Assembly (NCBI GenBank): GCA_002733215.1
Contig: NVUY01000020.1
Location: 1-59,406, forward strand
Length of the DNA stretch: 59,406 nucleotides
Source: Sulfurovum sp.
GTDB lineage: Bacteria > Campylobacterota > Campylobacteria > Campylobacterales > Sulfurovaceae
Reading direction: 5' to 3'
Below the pieces are notes generated by a model that was given only the letters and a program-made list of their open reading frames with translations, ran no database searches and was not told the DNA's origin. Numbering within the stretch: the first letter of the stretch is position 1; every line of letters begins with the position of its first letter. Positions 34,301 through 42,177 of this stretch are shown here, in pieces. The position numbers were made by a program, and so were the translations under genes.

Positions 34301-34507
34301 TATAGGAAGAGTGATAAGCCTCTCTATTTCAATAGGTGTCATTGCCGTTGCTTCAGTCAAAACTGTTACGGTGGGTGCAGTTAAATCCGGGAAGATATCT
34401 ACTTCAGACTTTTGAAGTTCCATCACCCCAAAGATCATAATTGCAACACCAAAGGCTAAGACAATCAAGCGTTTTTTAAGAGACCAATTAATTATATTTT
34501 CTAACAT
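31385..34507 (-). CDS. Heavy-metal efflux RND transporter (CusA/CzcA family)
   Basis: 1040 residues with the RND layout of 12 helices and two large periplasmic loops. Starts NWSLKKRLIVLAFGVAIMIFG, followed by EVDIFPDLTAPTVTVLTEA. The TM4 relay reads VLVDDAIIVVENIIRRL, with paired Asp and a Glu, between the Czc and Cus types, so the metal cannot be named. It exports divalent or monovalent metal from the periplasm through the adaptor and channel encoded just upstream (9 bp after the adaptor stop). Confidence 0.92.
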   Translation of the reverse strand: MLENIINWSLKKRLIVLAFGVAIMIFGVMELQKSEVDIFPDLTAPTVTVLTEATAMTPIEIERLITLPIENGLNGLSGLRRIRSNSMSGISVVYAEFEWGTDIYRARQLVNEKIQLIQSNLPKGVGSPVLAPVSSIMGEIMFIALHSDKHSSIELKTIADWDVRQRLLSIAGISDIIPIGGDTKQYQVLLKPEKLVSYGLDVDTILKAIEESNENAAAGYYVQNSQEYMIRGIGRLKNIADIANTLIETKQGNPVRVSDVAEVRIGAAPKRGTGSYNTNEAVILAIQKQPNVNTIELTKKIELSIDEIQKSLPAGMKIEKDLFKQSSFINAAIDNLIDALRDGAILVIIIVMLFLLSMRATLITLVAIPLSLLSTIFLLNWLDVSINTMTLGGMVIALGVLVDDAIIVVENIIRRLQQNSEKKVSKQQSRLGVVAKATLEIQGTIVFATLIILLVFVPLFFLEGMEGRLLAPLGIAYVSALIASFFVAITITPVLSYYFLKEKSKSVHEHSMFLVTITRVYENILTLTIRRWKVLVLIATSLFVLSGIFLLNAGKSFLPEFNEGSLTVAVVALPGTALGKSDNLGGRVEEVLMGFEEVVSTARRTGRAELDPHAQGIHASEIEVTLKMKDRSKEDFLEELRHELSAVAGVSISIGQPISHRIDHMLSGSKAAIAIKVFGGDINTQRNIAKKIKHIVEDVKGTVDVMVENQADLPQLVMAFNRPVMASYGITIAELSTIIQTALYGKKVTKLIEENRLYDVVVKYKQIEKVDVDVIRSTLVQTSSGIQVPLQALVKISEARMPYMVSREGMERKTVITANVSDSDLVGVVEKIQKGIGKDLVLPKGYRIEFGGQFESAKRSSDILITLGALVMFGIYLLLYIAFTSAKDAMLILVNLPFAMIGGIVGLYVSGGIISIATLIGFITLFGIAARNGVMMISHIHNLIKIEGVNDFEKAVRQGAKERLVPILMTAFSAGLAMVPLALGVGEAGSEIQAPMATVILFGLFSSTILNMVILPALYLRFGSLKPKAINTNINSQGTK

Positions 34508-34516
34508 TTCTTATCC

Positions 34517-36040
34517 TTAGTGTGCATGGCCATGGCCTGCAGCCGCGGGAGATATAGATGACAACAAAATTTCATATACTCCCTTAGAAGCAATATGTTC
34601 ACCTGCGCTCACCCCTGAATATACTTCAACATAACCAGCATCACTAAGCCCCGTTTGCACATTTCTACGCTCAAAACTCTCTCCTGCTGTTTGAATATAA
34701 ACAACATGTTGTCCATTATCATTAATGATGGCACTTTTAGGAATAGCCAATGCTTCCACAGTTTTACCAGTATAGGCTCTTGCTGCATAGATAGCACCCA
34801 CTTCAAGAGAGGGCGAATCATTGTTTATCTCAAACAACAATGAAGCGCTGCGTGTTATGGGATCAATATGATTATTGAAGTAAAGGAATTTTGCATTTTC
34901 ATTCACAGTAAAGATTAATGATTTTTCATTTCTAAGTAGCTCTACCCCTAAAGGTTTAGTGATTTGCTTGCTGTTATTTTGAGGAATATTGATATTAAGC
35001 CATAGTTTTTCAGGGTTAATAATATGTGCAATAGTATCACCTTCATTCACATATGAACCGGATAATGCCAACAACTTATTAATTGTCCCATTTATTTGAT
35101 TGTTTAGTGAAAGCCCAAGGTTTTTATTACTGCCTGTATCAAACTGTTTCAATCTTTGAGTGACATTGGCAAGTTGTGCTTGTGCCATTTCATACTCCTG
35201 CTCTGCAACAATAAGACGATTCTCCGATACTGCATTTTTAGCTTTAAGCTTTTGAAGACGCTCATAATCATATTTCTTTAATGTAAGATTTGTATTTGCT
35301 TTTTTAAGTTCAAATTTTAGAGTAGAGATATCTTCTTTTTGTCCAAGAAGTGGAGCAATATAGGCTACTGTCATATTTTTTTTCAGCTTCGTACCCACAG
35401 AAATACCTTCATTTAGTGTGACAATGCCAGAGACAGGTGCTGTTAAAATATACTCATGATTGTGAGGAATCTCTACTTTTGCAAATGTAGATATCGACTC
35501 TCTCAGGAGACGTTTTTTAACTATTTGCGTTGCAAATTCTACTTTCCATTGCTGCTCTTTTAAGTAGCTAATACTGTCATCCTCCTCTTCTTTTAACAGA
35601 GGTATCTGGTCTACAGATTCATACACTTTGAACATTCCCAGCTCATGAGTCACAGAGATACTTCCAAGTTTAATGCTAATACTTAGCTTCGCATCTCCAC
35701 TTTGTGTTGGTATGGCAACAGGTTTAAAAATACCCTCAAATGCTAGAGCATCTACAGAGAAACACTCTTTTGTCTCATTGCTAAAACTAAGACATGCTTC
35801 TACTTGTCCTTCTTTAAATGGTTTAAAGGTATCCATATAGGTAAAATGTGCTAGAAAAGTAGAAGGGCTATTGACCACAAAAGGATCAAACTCCACAAAT
35901 AACTCTGTCTGCTCACTATAGTCAGTGATTGCAATAGGTTCAGGTCCTGCTGGTTCATCTCTAGCAAGAGATTTTACTTCTTCGGTACAAGCAGAAAAAA
36001 AGAGTAGCATCAGTATTGAGAGTAAAGGTAGTCTATTCAT
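34517..36040 (-). CDS. RND efflux periplasmic adaptor lipoprotein (CusB/CzcB-like)
   Basis: 507 residues. Signal peptide with lipobox (FFSAC), an N-terminal extension domain of about 150 residues (LFVEFDPFVVNSPSTFLAHFTY...), then the membrane-fusion core: barrel-sandwich strands HEYILTAPVSGIVTLNEGISVG, a coiled-coil hairpin (about 250-310) and the second half-lipoyl segment, ending in AAAGHGHAH. It links the RND pump to the TolC-like channel. The long N-terminal extension may be a metal-handling domain. It overlaps the channel gene by 4 bp. Confidence 0.9.
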   Translation of the reverse strand: MNRLPLLSILMLLFFSACTEEVKSLARDEPAGPEPIAITDYSEQTELFVEFDPFVVNSPSTFLAHFTYMDTFKPFKEGQVEACLSFSNETKECFSVDALAFEGIFKPVAIPTQSGDAKLSISIKLGSISVTHELGMFKVYESVDQIPLLKEEEDDSISYLKEQQWKVEFATQIVKKRLLRESISTFAKVEIPHNHEYILTAPVSGIVTLNEGISVGTKLKKNMTVAYIAPLLGQKEDISTLKFELKKANTNLTLKKYDYERLQKLKAKNAVSENRLIVAEQEYEMAQAQLANVTQRLKQFDTGSNKNLGLSLNNQINGTINKLLALSGSYVNEGDTIAHIINPEKLWLNINIPQNNSKQITKPLGVELLRNEKSLIFTVNENAKFLYFNNHIDPITRSASLLFEINNDSPSLEVGAIYAARAYTGKTVEALAIPKSAIINDNGQHVVYIQTAGESFERRNVQTGLSDAGYVEVYSGVSAGEHIASKGVYEILLSSISPAAAGHGHAH

Positions 36041-37260
36041 TTGTTATCCTTTAACAAGTTGACTGAAGCGGCATTACATAATTGCAGCCAGTAAAAATTA
36101 GCTTCCAAAATCAAAGTTTGATATTCAAGTTGATTTTTAAAATAGAGTGTCTGTGCATCTAAAAGTTCAAGTAAGCTCTTCTCTCCCAATTCAAAGGAAA
36201 TAGTACTGATTTCAGAATATTTTCTTGAAGGGTCAAGTAGACTTTTCTTGTAGTTTTTTAACTCTTTTGAGACATTTTTATAAAGTGTGTCATAGCTCCT
36301 GACATTTCGTTCAAGCCCATAGATAACTTCTTGTGCTTTGATACTGTTTTTTTGAATATTTACACTTTGTATCTCGATTTGAGAATCTTTCCGATCCCAC
36401 AATGGTACTGATAGACGAAAGCCAAAGCCAGAATAGCTAGTGGTATTATCATTTAGGACTAATTCCTGTCTCGAATAGGCATAGAGTTCAGGAGACCCAT
36501 AGCGTGTTGCTTTTGCTAGGGCAAGTTCTTCTTTAGCTGCTTGTACTTTTGCCTCATAATGACGATACTCAGGACTTAGTTTAAGTGATTCAATGAGCAT
36601 AGTTATGTTTTTCTTTCCAGGTTTGACAATATCTCCTGAAAGTAAAATTGTATCATTGACATTAAGTAGTGTTTGCGCTTCAAATTGCATCTTAAGGTAG
36701 CTGTTTTTTAAGCCATATCTTTTCATAGCGATTTGCTGTTTCATGATATCGATACGTGAGCGTTCCAGTCCGGAAATATCACCTGAGTTCTCACGAGAAA
36801 TTGTTTTCTCTTGTAATTGTTCAGTCTTTTTTAGCTGCTGATCTACGATATTAAGTTGTCTTTTCAGTGAGTGCATTTTTTGGAAAAGAGCCGCAGCTCT
36901 GTATTGCACTTGCAGTATTGTTCTGTCTTTAATATGCGCTTTGCTCTCCAGCTCAAATTGTGCAGCCCTTTTTTTGTGCGTATTCTCACCCCATGAAGGT
37001 AATTTTTGACTGAATTCTATATAGCTGTAATCAATAGATTTCCCAAATCCATTATCGAATGCCATTTCCAATGTGGGATTTTCCCAGAGCATTGCTTGAG
37101 AAATCTTTTCTTTTTCAATTGTAAGTTGTGCATCATCTTGTCTGATAGCAAATGATGCGTCTAAGGCTTTCTGTGCAAAAGTATTCCAAGTATATGAATT
37201 ACTTTTTTCGGCGGCATAGACGCCAATCATCATCAGCAAGGATAAAATAATAATTTTCAT
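36037..37260 (-). CDS. TolC-family outer-membrane efflux channel (CusC/CzcC-like)
   Basis: 407 residues with a signal peptide (ends VYAAE) and two long helical coiled-coil halves typical of the outer-membrane efflux protein family (for example AQFELESKAHIKDRTILQVQYRAAALFQKM and LEANFYWLQLCNAASVN). It is the exit duct of the tripartite pump. First of the three pump genes and overlaps the adaptor start (ATGA). Confidence 0.9.
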   Translation of the reverse strand: MKIIILSLLMMIGVYAAEKSNSYTWNTFAQKALDASFAIRQDDAQLTIEKEKISQAMLWENPTLEMAFDNGFGKSIDYSYIEFSQKLPSWGENTHKKRAAQFELESKAHIKDRTILQVQYRAAALFQKMHSLKRQLNIVDQQLKKTEQLQEKTISRENSGDISGLERSRIDIMKQQIAMKRYGLKNSYLKMQFEAQTLLNVNDTILLSGDIVKPGKKNITMLIESLKLSPEYRHYEAKVQAAKEELALAKATRYGSPELYAYSRQELVLNDNTTSYSGFGFRLSVPLWDRKDSQIEIQSVNIQKNSIKAQEVIYGLERNVRSYDTLYKNVSKELKNYKKSLLDPSRKYSEISTISFELGEKSLLELLDAQTLYFKNQLEYQTLILEANFYWLQLCNAASVNLLKDNK

Positions 37261-37490
37261 AAATAATATTCCTTATATTAATTTAATAAAATGTAAAGAG
37301 CCTCCAAAGAGACTTACTTATGTTTAAAGAGCATATGCATAAAGGTTCTGTCCTTTTAGTCTTAAATGCTGAAAGGCTGACTTTTATTACAGTTTATAGT
37401 GCTTTTATGGCATAGTAAAATGCTTATTATGCTCTTAGTGTATGGTATATAGATTTTTGATATACCTAAAATAATAAATGAGGGGGCATT
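37261..37490. other. Upstream region of the efflux operon
   Basis: No gene seen. A/T-rich, with possible promoter sequence for the minus-strand channel gene. It ends at the foldback element beginning at 37491. Confidence 0.35.
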
Positions 37491-37609
37491 GCCATTAAGT
37501 TAAGGATTGTTTCTATACAAGGAGCAGGGACTTTAGTCCCGTAAAGACGGGATTTAAATCCCTACTCCAAGAAAATATTTATTATTAGAGGTGCCCTTAA
37601 CTTAATGGC
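37491..37609. repeat. 119-bp foldback element with nested hairpins
   Basis: 15-bp perfect terminal inverted arms (37491-37505 and 37595-37609, GCCATTAAGTTAAGG and complement). Inside, GGAGCAGGGA pairs with TCCCTACTCC, and TCCCGTAAAGACGGGA forms an inner hairpin. The structure is MITE-like without a coding sequence. It separates the small His-rich gene (37625) from the channel gene downstream. Confidence 0.75.
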
Positions 37610-37624
37610 GTTGGAGGGGGGGTG

Positions 37625-37996
37625 TTACTGTGGGGGTGCGTGTAAAAGTATGGATCGCAAGGGAGTCGGTGGCGGATCCACAAATATATACCTATAAAAA
37701 GTGGTTTTAGCTCGTAGCTGTATTACTTTATTTAATTGTGGTGAAATAAATTTAAAGGCAATGCTTTTCAAAAACACCAAAAGCAAAAGAATACTGCCAA
37801 GGATACCAATGTTTTTATGCAAGTCTAGATGCTCAACATAGTGCAAGACCGATAGTTCTGCAGCAATTTCATGAGGATCAACAAGGGAGTTTTCATGATG
37901 AGAATGATGACTATCATGACTTTCAACATGATAATATTTATTCATGGACAGCACGAGAATCATTGTGATGAGAAAAAGTACTGATTTTTTAAACAC
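37625..37996 (-). CDS. Small His-rich membrane protein at the head of the metal operon
   Basis: 123 residues. N-terminal hydrophobic segment, a His cluster (ESHDSHHSHHENS), a second membrane segment (NIGILGSILLLLVFLKSIAF) and a C-terminal Pro-rich tail (FVDPPPTPLRSILLHAPP). Small CzcI-like proteins of this kind often precede RND metal pumps and are thought to sense or buffer metal; the assignment rests on composition and position only. The frame stays open into a G-rich tract near its 3' end, so the exact C-terminus could be affected by the adjacent repeat. Confidence 0.6.
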   Translation of the reverse strand: MFKKSVLFLITMILVLSMNKYYHVESHDSHHSHHENSLVDPHEIAAELSVLHYVEHLDLHKNIGILGSILLLLVFLKSIAFKFISPQLNKVIQLRAKTTFYRYIFVDPPPTPLRSILLHAPPQ

Positions 37997-38165
37997 TTTA
38001 ATTGCCGAGCCTTTACTGAATATGAGAAGATAATATCTTATACGTGGTTAATTGAAACTTAAGATAGGTATTCCAAGCGGAGCTTCATACAGTACTCAGG
38101 CTAAAATAATCTGACTACACTTATTGGTATAAAGAATAACACGTTGTATAGGAATCTATACCCGA

Positions 38166-38196
38166 AACCTTATAATCTAACATATTTTATAAGGTT
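38166..38196. repeat. AACCTTATAA palindrome, copy 2
   Basis: Arms 38166-38175 and 38187-38196 pair over 10 bp around an 11-base loop. Confidence 0.6.
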
Positions 38197-38248
38197 ATCC
38201 GTTGTAGCAACGTTTGTAGACCATATATATGTACCCTCCAATAGAAAA

Positions 38249-38284
38249 CCTTATAAAATGTGCCGTATAGTATATTTTATAAGG
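38249..38284. repeat. CCTTATAAAAT palindrome, copy 3
   Basis: Arms 38249-38259 and 38274-38284 pair over 11 bp around a 14-base loop. It shares the AAACCTTATAAAAT half with the copy at 29762. Confidence 0.6.
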
Positions 38285-38326
38285 ATAATGCGACATGATT
38301 AACATAAAACCAATTCTATCAAATTT

Positions 38327-38497
38327 TTAGTCAGCAAGCAGAGTTACCTTGGAACTCTGCTTGAAGCTTTTTCCCCTTAAAAACTTTTTCATCTCTTCAT
38401 GAGAGATCATCTTTGCAGGCTCTTTTCTCTCTGTCACTCTCTCTTTAATTACCTCTGCTATTTGCATATCCTCTAAAATATCAGCACATACTTTCAT
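38327..38497 (-). CDS. 56-residue small protein, antitoxin-like composition
   Basis: ATG at 38497 with GGAGA 5 bases upstream; a 56-codon frame with MKVCADILEDMQIAEVIKE and later EPAKMISHEEMKKFLRGK. The layout (short helix, then EP-x-x-(I)SHEE) resembles small RelB/Phd-type antitoxins, but no toxin gene is adjacent. A loop in the coding end (CAGAGTTACCTTGGAACTCTG, hairpin-like) may form a terminator overlapping the 3' end. Real-gene status is supported by the ribosome site and codon pattern; function is unknown. Confidence 0.5.
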   Translation of the reverse strand: MKVCADILEDMQIAEVIKERVTERKEPAKMISHEEMKKFLRGKSFKQSSKVTLLAD

Positions 38498-38545
38498 CTA
38501 TTTCTCCACATTTAAATACATGTCAAAGTATACCACGCTACCGAT

Positions 38546-38704
38546 TTACATAAACATTAAAAAGACAAAGACGATAAACAAGATAAAGCGTAGGAAGCCT
38601 TCAATCACATTCGTCTCACCGTCATTGAAGTTCACGATACAGACAAGCAGTGTCAAGCCCAGCATTACACCCTTTACAGGAGTGATGGCAGGTTCTAATC
38701 CCAT
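38546..38704 (-). CDS. 52-residue two-helix membrane protein
   Basis: MGLEPAITPVKGVMLGLTLL begins the first hydrophobic helix, a short loop NFNDGETN follows, then FLRFILFIVFVFLMFM. It starts 8 bp after the stop of the HTH gene (38713), so it is probably in the same operon. No family recognised. Too short for many gene callers. Confidence 0.6.
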   Translation of the reverse strand: MGLEPAITPVKGVMLGLTLLVCIVNFNDGETNVIEGFLRFILFIVFVFLMFM

Positions 38705-38712
38705 ATAAATAC

Positions 38713-39360
38713 CTATTTAATGATATCCTCATAAGTTCTGTTCGCATTCATCTTGAGTTTATCTTTCACCTTCATCACTCTCTCATCCCCACTCTTATAC
38801 GCTTTTTTGAGACGTTTTTCTATTTTTTCCTGTTGCTTCTCTTTGGCGATCTTGTGCTGTTTAAAAAACTTTTTGACACTTATCCATCGTTCTTCTTCAA
38901 CCTCAACTGTGTCTTCTTCAGAGCTGACCTCTATGGCTTCTTCTTTCACGGGTTTCTGATACTCCAGTTGATGTATGTAAAGTGCCCGCATCTCATGAAA
39001 GGCTTCTTTGATCAGATCGATCTCTCCTTTGAGTGTGGTAGAGATCTGTTTATTGGATTTCTTGAGGTCTTTTACCGTGCCTTTAAGTACAGAGATCGTT
39101 TCATCTTTTGCTTCAAGCAAAGCTTTGTAGTTCTTAACATCATTCTGGGATTCAGAACTGTTTACTTTGGGGGAAGGCTTTACTGTTGTCTCTTTGGGGA
39201 CAGAGGTTGTTTCTTCTTTACTGATCTTGTCAACTACAATATAAAGTTTACCATCTACATTTTTAGCTGTCAATATACCGCGCTTTATCTTCGCATAGAC
39301 TGCCTGTCTTGAGATACCAAGCTCCTGAGCATACTCCGCAGGCTTCATCAACTTTTCCAT
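38713..39360 (-). CDS. HTH DNA-binding protein with coiled coil (DUF3972-like)
   Basis: 215 residues. An N-terminal excisionase/MerR-type helix-turn-helix (MKPAEYAQELGISRQAVYAKIKRGIL, then a wing KNVDGKLYIV) is followed by a long Glu/Lys-rich coiled coil (about 75-200). The plan resembles DUF3972 proteins of Campylobacterota; target unknown. It is probably transcribed with the small membrane protein at 38546. Confidence 0.75.
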   Translation of the reverse strand: MEKLMKPAEYAQELGISRQAVYAKIKRGILTAKNVDGKLYIVVDKISKEETTSVPKETTVKPSPKVNSSESQNDVKNYKALLEAKDETISVLKGTVKDLKKSNKQISTTLKGEIDLIKEAFHEMRALYIHQLEYQKPVKEEAIEVSSEEDTVEVEEERWISVKKFFKQHKIAKEKQQEKIEKRLKKAYKSGDERVMKVKDKLKMNANRTYEDIIK

Positions 39361-39435
39361 ACTTCCCCCTGTTTACTTTACAATTATGTAAATCATAGCA
39401 TAAGTTTGATGAAAGGTTGACACTTTAAATATACG

Positions 39436-39518
39436 GTAGGGTTGGTTTACCGACCAATTTAAATGATAATATAGTTTTGGAGATATAGCCTTGTATGTGG
39501 CCGGTGAACCGACCCTAC
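39436..39518. repeat. 83-bp foldback element, GTAGGGT family, overlapping the pcm stop
   Basis: Arms 39436-39456 and 39498-39518 match at 18 of 21 positions; all three differences are transitions that keep G:U pairing in RNA. Each arm also folds alone (TTGGT..ACCAA; GGTCGG..CCGGCC). The pcm stop codon (39515-39517) lies in the right arm. Confidence 0.75.
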
Positions 39519-40150
39519 TTTTGTGTACCATCGAGAACGGGAACAAACAGACACTGCTCGATCGTTTCAGAAGTAATACGTCCGTTTTTCTTATAATAGC
39601 GTGTAATAATATGATAATTTTCAGTCTCTTCCACCGGTGCCACTAAAATACCGCCTTCTGCCAATTGCTCAAACAGTATTGGAGGTATCTCTTTGGCCGT
39701 TGCAGAAAATAAAATACGCTCAAATGGGGCATATTGCTTCCATCCTCGCTGACCATCGTCAAAACGGGTAAAGATATTATGTATTTCAAGTGACGAAAAA
39801 CGGGTTTTTGCCTCTTTTAGCAGTTCATCAATGCGTTCTATGGTAAAGACACGACGACAGATCTGTCCAAGTATCGCAGCCTGATAGCCCGAACCACAGC
39901 CTATTTCAAGCACAGAATCCACACCTTTGAGTTCTAAATGCTGTGTCATTTTGGCCACAGTAAGAGGAGAGGAGATCCATTGACTTGCCGCTAAAGGGAG
40001 GGCATCAAGGTTATAAGAGAGATGCTTGAACTGTGTAGGAACAAAGGCTTCTCTGTCAACCGCTAAAAATGCCTCTTCAACGTGTTCGTCCAACTCAAAA
40101 TGTTTCTCAATTTCTGCGACAAGGTTTTGCCGCTGTCTCGCTTTTATCAT
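39515..40150 (-). CDS. pcm: Protein-L-isoaspartate O-methyltransferase
   Basis: 211 residues from the ATG at 40150, which has GAGGA upstream; a frame seven codons longer lacks a ribosome site. SAM-binding EIGCGSGYQAAILGQ, the family's AFVP and SSPLTVAKM segments and FDDGQRGW follow in order. It methylates isoaspartyl residues in damaged proteins to start repair. The last codons and stop lie in a repeat arm, so the C-terminus was probably altered by its insertion. Confidence 0.92.
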   Translation of the reverse strand: MIKARQRQNLVAEIEKHFELDEHVEEAFLAVDREAFVPTQFKHLSYNLDALPLAASQWISSPLTVAKMTQHLELKGVDSVLEIGCGSGYQAAILGQICRRVFTIERIDELLKEAKTRFSSLEIHNIFTRFDDGQRGWKQYAPFERILFSATAKEIPPILFEQLAEGGILVAPVEETENYHIITRYYKKNGRITSETIEQCLFVPVLDGTQK

Positions 40151-40244
40151 AATAATAAATTCCTCATACACTGTATTGAGGGGATTTTATCTAAAATCTA
40201 ATTAAATATGCTTTTGAACTTATCCCACAGGCCCGGTTCTTCAA

Positions 40245-40976
40245 TCAATCCATCACGATATAGCGACGCATTTTCTTGATCTCTCTGAAGTCGATATTGC
40301 CTTCGACTACTTCGGTACTCTCATCCATGGTCACCTCTCCCGTAGGAGAAATGACAGAAGAAGCACTTGCCATATCTTCATCACTGCTGTTTGAAACAAT
40401 GACATAACACTGATTCATCACAGCCAAAGCACGGGAAAGCACCTCCAAATGTGACTTACGTGCTTTCCCCCATCTGGCTGGGATCAATACGACATCTACT
40501 CCCTCTACCTGCTTCCATAACTCTTTAAAACGCAATTCAAAACAGATCAGTATCGCATAGCTCACGCCCTCTATCTCAAAAGGTTTGATCTTTTTCTTTC
40601 TACCCGCTTTCAGATAAAGGTCTTCGTCACCCAGTTTAAAAAGTTTCACCTTCTCCTGCCTGTGTATGATCCTGTGCTTATGGATCACTACGGCCTGATT
40701 GATAAACTCATCACCCTCTTCCAGGATCAGGGTCAAAACAACTATCTGTGCCCCTACCTCTCTCTTCAGTGTTTTGAGGGCATTGGCAGAGAACTTTGCA
40801 GCGGTTGCCATATGCTCATAGTCATAAGAAGTTAAAAATACTTCCGGCGCAACCACAATATGTTTATCCTGATGCTTTTTTAAGTAAAAAAGCAGTGTTT
40901 CTAAGTTTTTTTGATAACGCCGATGAGAAGGAAGCTGCAGACTTGCCACTTCCATATTTTTAGGTAATCTTAACAT
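40245..40976 (-). CDS. Carbon-nitrogen hydrolase (nitrilase superfamily)
   Basis: 243 residues with the Glu-Lys-Cys triad: PEVFLTS (Glu), RQEKVKLF (Lys) and ILICFELRF (Cys). Members cleave amides or nitriles (omega-amidase, carbamoylputrescine amidase and others); the exact substrate is not evident. It begins 8 bp after the nrdB stop. An internal Met (residue 8) is an alternative start. Confidence 0.85.
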   Translation of the reverse strand: MLRLPKNMEVASLQLPSHRRYQKNLETLLFYLKKHQDKHIVVAPEVFLTSYDYEHMATAAKFSANALKTLKREVGAQIVVLTLILEEGDEFINQAVVIHKHRIIHRQEKVKLFKLGDEDLYLKAGRKKKIKPFEIEGVSYAILICFELRFKELWKQVEGVDVVLIPARWGKARKSHLEVLSRALAVMNQCYVIVSNSSDEDMASASSVISPTGEVTMDESTEVVEGNIDFREIKKMRRYIVMD

Positions 40977-40984
40977 CCCGAGAC

Positions 40985-42004
40985 CTAAAAGTCATCCAGA
41001 TCCAGACTTCCTTTAGAGTAGTTGGTTACAGTCCCTTCAAAGAAGTTTGTTTTTTGATCATTGAACTGTGAAAAGTTATCTACCCATTTGATAGGGTGCT
41101 CTACATTGTAAAGTTTTTTCATACCTACAGCATGCAGTCTTTTGTCTGCAAGATACTGAATATACTGCTCTATGATCTCATCTGTCAATCCCAATATCTG
41201 CCCCTGTGTAATATAGGCTCCCCACTCAGATTCAAGTCTTACAGCAGATCTGAACATTTCATATACTTCTTCTTCAAGCTCTTTGGTAAAAAGCTCCGGT
41301 CTCTCTTTTTTAGTAGCGTTGATCATGTTCTGAAAGAGTATGAGGTGTGTTACTTCATCTCTTTGAATAAAGCGTATCATCTGTGCTGTCCCAAGCATTT
41401 TATCGGAACGTGCAAGTGTGTAAAGATAGGCAAACCCTGAGTAAAAATAGATTCCCTCAAGGATCTGATTGGCGAACATGGCTTTAACTAAGTTCGTCTC
41501 TGTCGGGTTTGAAGAGAGCTCTTCATACACTTTAGCGATAGCATCATTTTTCGTTTTGAGCATCATATCTCTTCTCCAAAGCTCATAGATCTCTTGTGAG
41601 TTTGTAGAGATGCTGTCTACCATCACTGCGTAACTTTGGGAGTGCAAAGCTTCTTCGAAAGCCTGTCTTACCAAAATGAGGTTTATCTCAGGAGAAGTAA
41701 TAAAAGGATTCAAATTATCGATGATGTTATTGGTCTGCAAAGAGTCCATAAAAATTAGTTGCGCAAGCACTTTATCATATGCTGACTTCTCTGGATCAGT
41801 CAGATGCTTATAGTCATTCACATCACGTGTCATGTCGACTTCTTTAGGGAACCACGTATTGTTCAGCATCATTTCCCAAAGATTATATGCCCATTGGTAT
41901 TTAATGTCATTGAGTTCAAAGATCCCGGTAGGGTCTCCCCCAAAGATCTTACGTTCGCTTGTTTTTTCTTCTGATTCCGGATTATATATTTTTTTACGTT
42001 CCAT
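40985..42004 (-). CDS. nrdB: Ribonucleotide reductase class Ia beta subunit
   Basis: 339 residues of the ferritin-like fold. Ligands EEALHSQSY and DEVTHL hold the di-iron site, with the radical Tyr in HSQSY. The C-terminal tail SLDLDDF docks to the alpha subunit. The partner nrdA is 5 kb away on the same strand (47039-49408), separated by mqo, gltA and others. A structured leader (42074-42140) lies upstream. Confidence 0.95.
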   Translation of the reverse strand: MERKKIYNPESEEKTSERKIFGGDPTGIFELNDIKYQWAYNLWEMMLNNTWFPKEVDMTRDVNDYKHLTDPEKSAYDKVLAQLIFMDSLQTNNIIDNLNPFITSPEINLILVRQAFEEALHSQSYAVMVDSISTNSQEIYELWRRDMMLKTKNDAIAKVYEELSSNPTETNLVKAMFANQILEGIYFYSGFAYLYTLARSDKMLGTAQMIRFIQRDEVTHLILFQNMINATKKERPELFTKELEEEVYEMFRSAVRLESEWGAYITQGQILGLTDEIIEQYIQYLADKRLHAVGMKKLYNVEHPIKWVDNFSQFNDQKTNFFEGTVTNYSKGSLDLDDF

Positions 42005-42073
42005 CTTTATACCTTCAATAAATTTAAAACATTATACACATCTTGGCTGATTTTTAGCTAGAAAAAACAGCTA

Positions 42074-42140
42074 ACTTTTCATAGGGGGTATTTTATAAAA
42101 GGGAGCATCCATCAAGGGGGAGAAGGATGCGATGAAAAGT
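42074..42140 (-). promoter_or_regulatory. Nested inverted repeat upstream of nrdB
   Basis: ACTTTTCAT (42074-42082) pairs with ATGAAAAGT (42132-42140), enclosing GCATCC/GGATGC (42105-42110 and 42125-42130). It lies between the ppnP stop and the nrdB start, so it may be the ppnP terminator, an nrdB leader structure or an operator. Confidence 0.5.
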
Positions 42141-42177
42141 GAAAAGCTGCCTAGAAAGTCAAAGTGTGAATTATACT

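Larger units (their letters stand above)
37997..38326. other. Non-coding gap with two AACCTTATAA palindromes; right border of the metal module
   Basis: No gene seen. It holds palindromes at 38166-38196 (arms AACCTTATAA) and 38249-38284 (arms CCTTATAAAAT), relatives of the perfect palindrome at 29762-29798. The promoter of the minus-strand gene at 37996 should lie in its first 60 bp. Confidence 0.6.

Noticed and set aside
38327..38497. Complete toxin-antitoxin pair at the 56-residue ORF
   Set aside because: No toxin-like frame is adjacent on either strand, so only an isolated antitoxin-like composition is claimed.
38520..38708. 62-residue plus-strand frame
   Set aside because: The opposite strand encodes a better protein (52-residue two-helix ORF) adjacent to the upstream gene.
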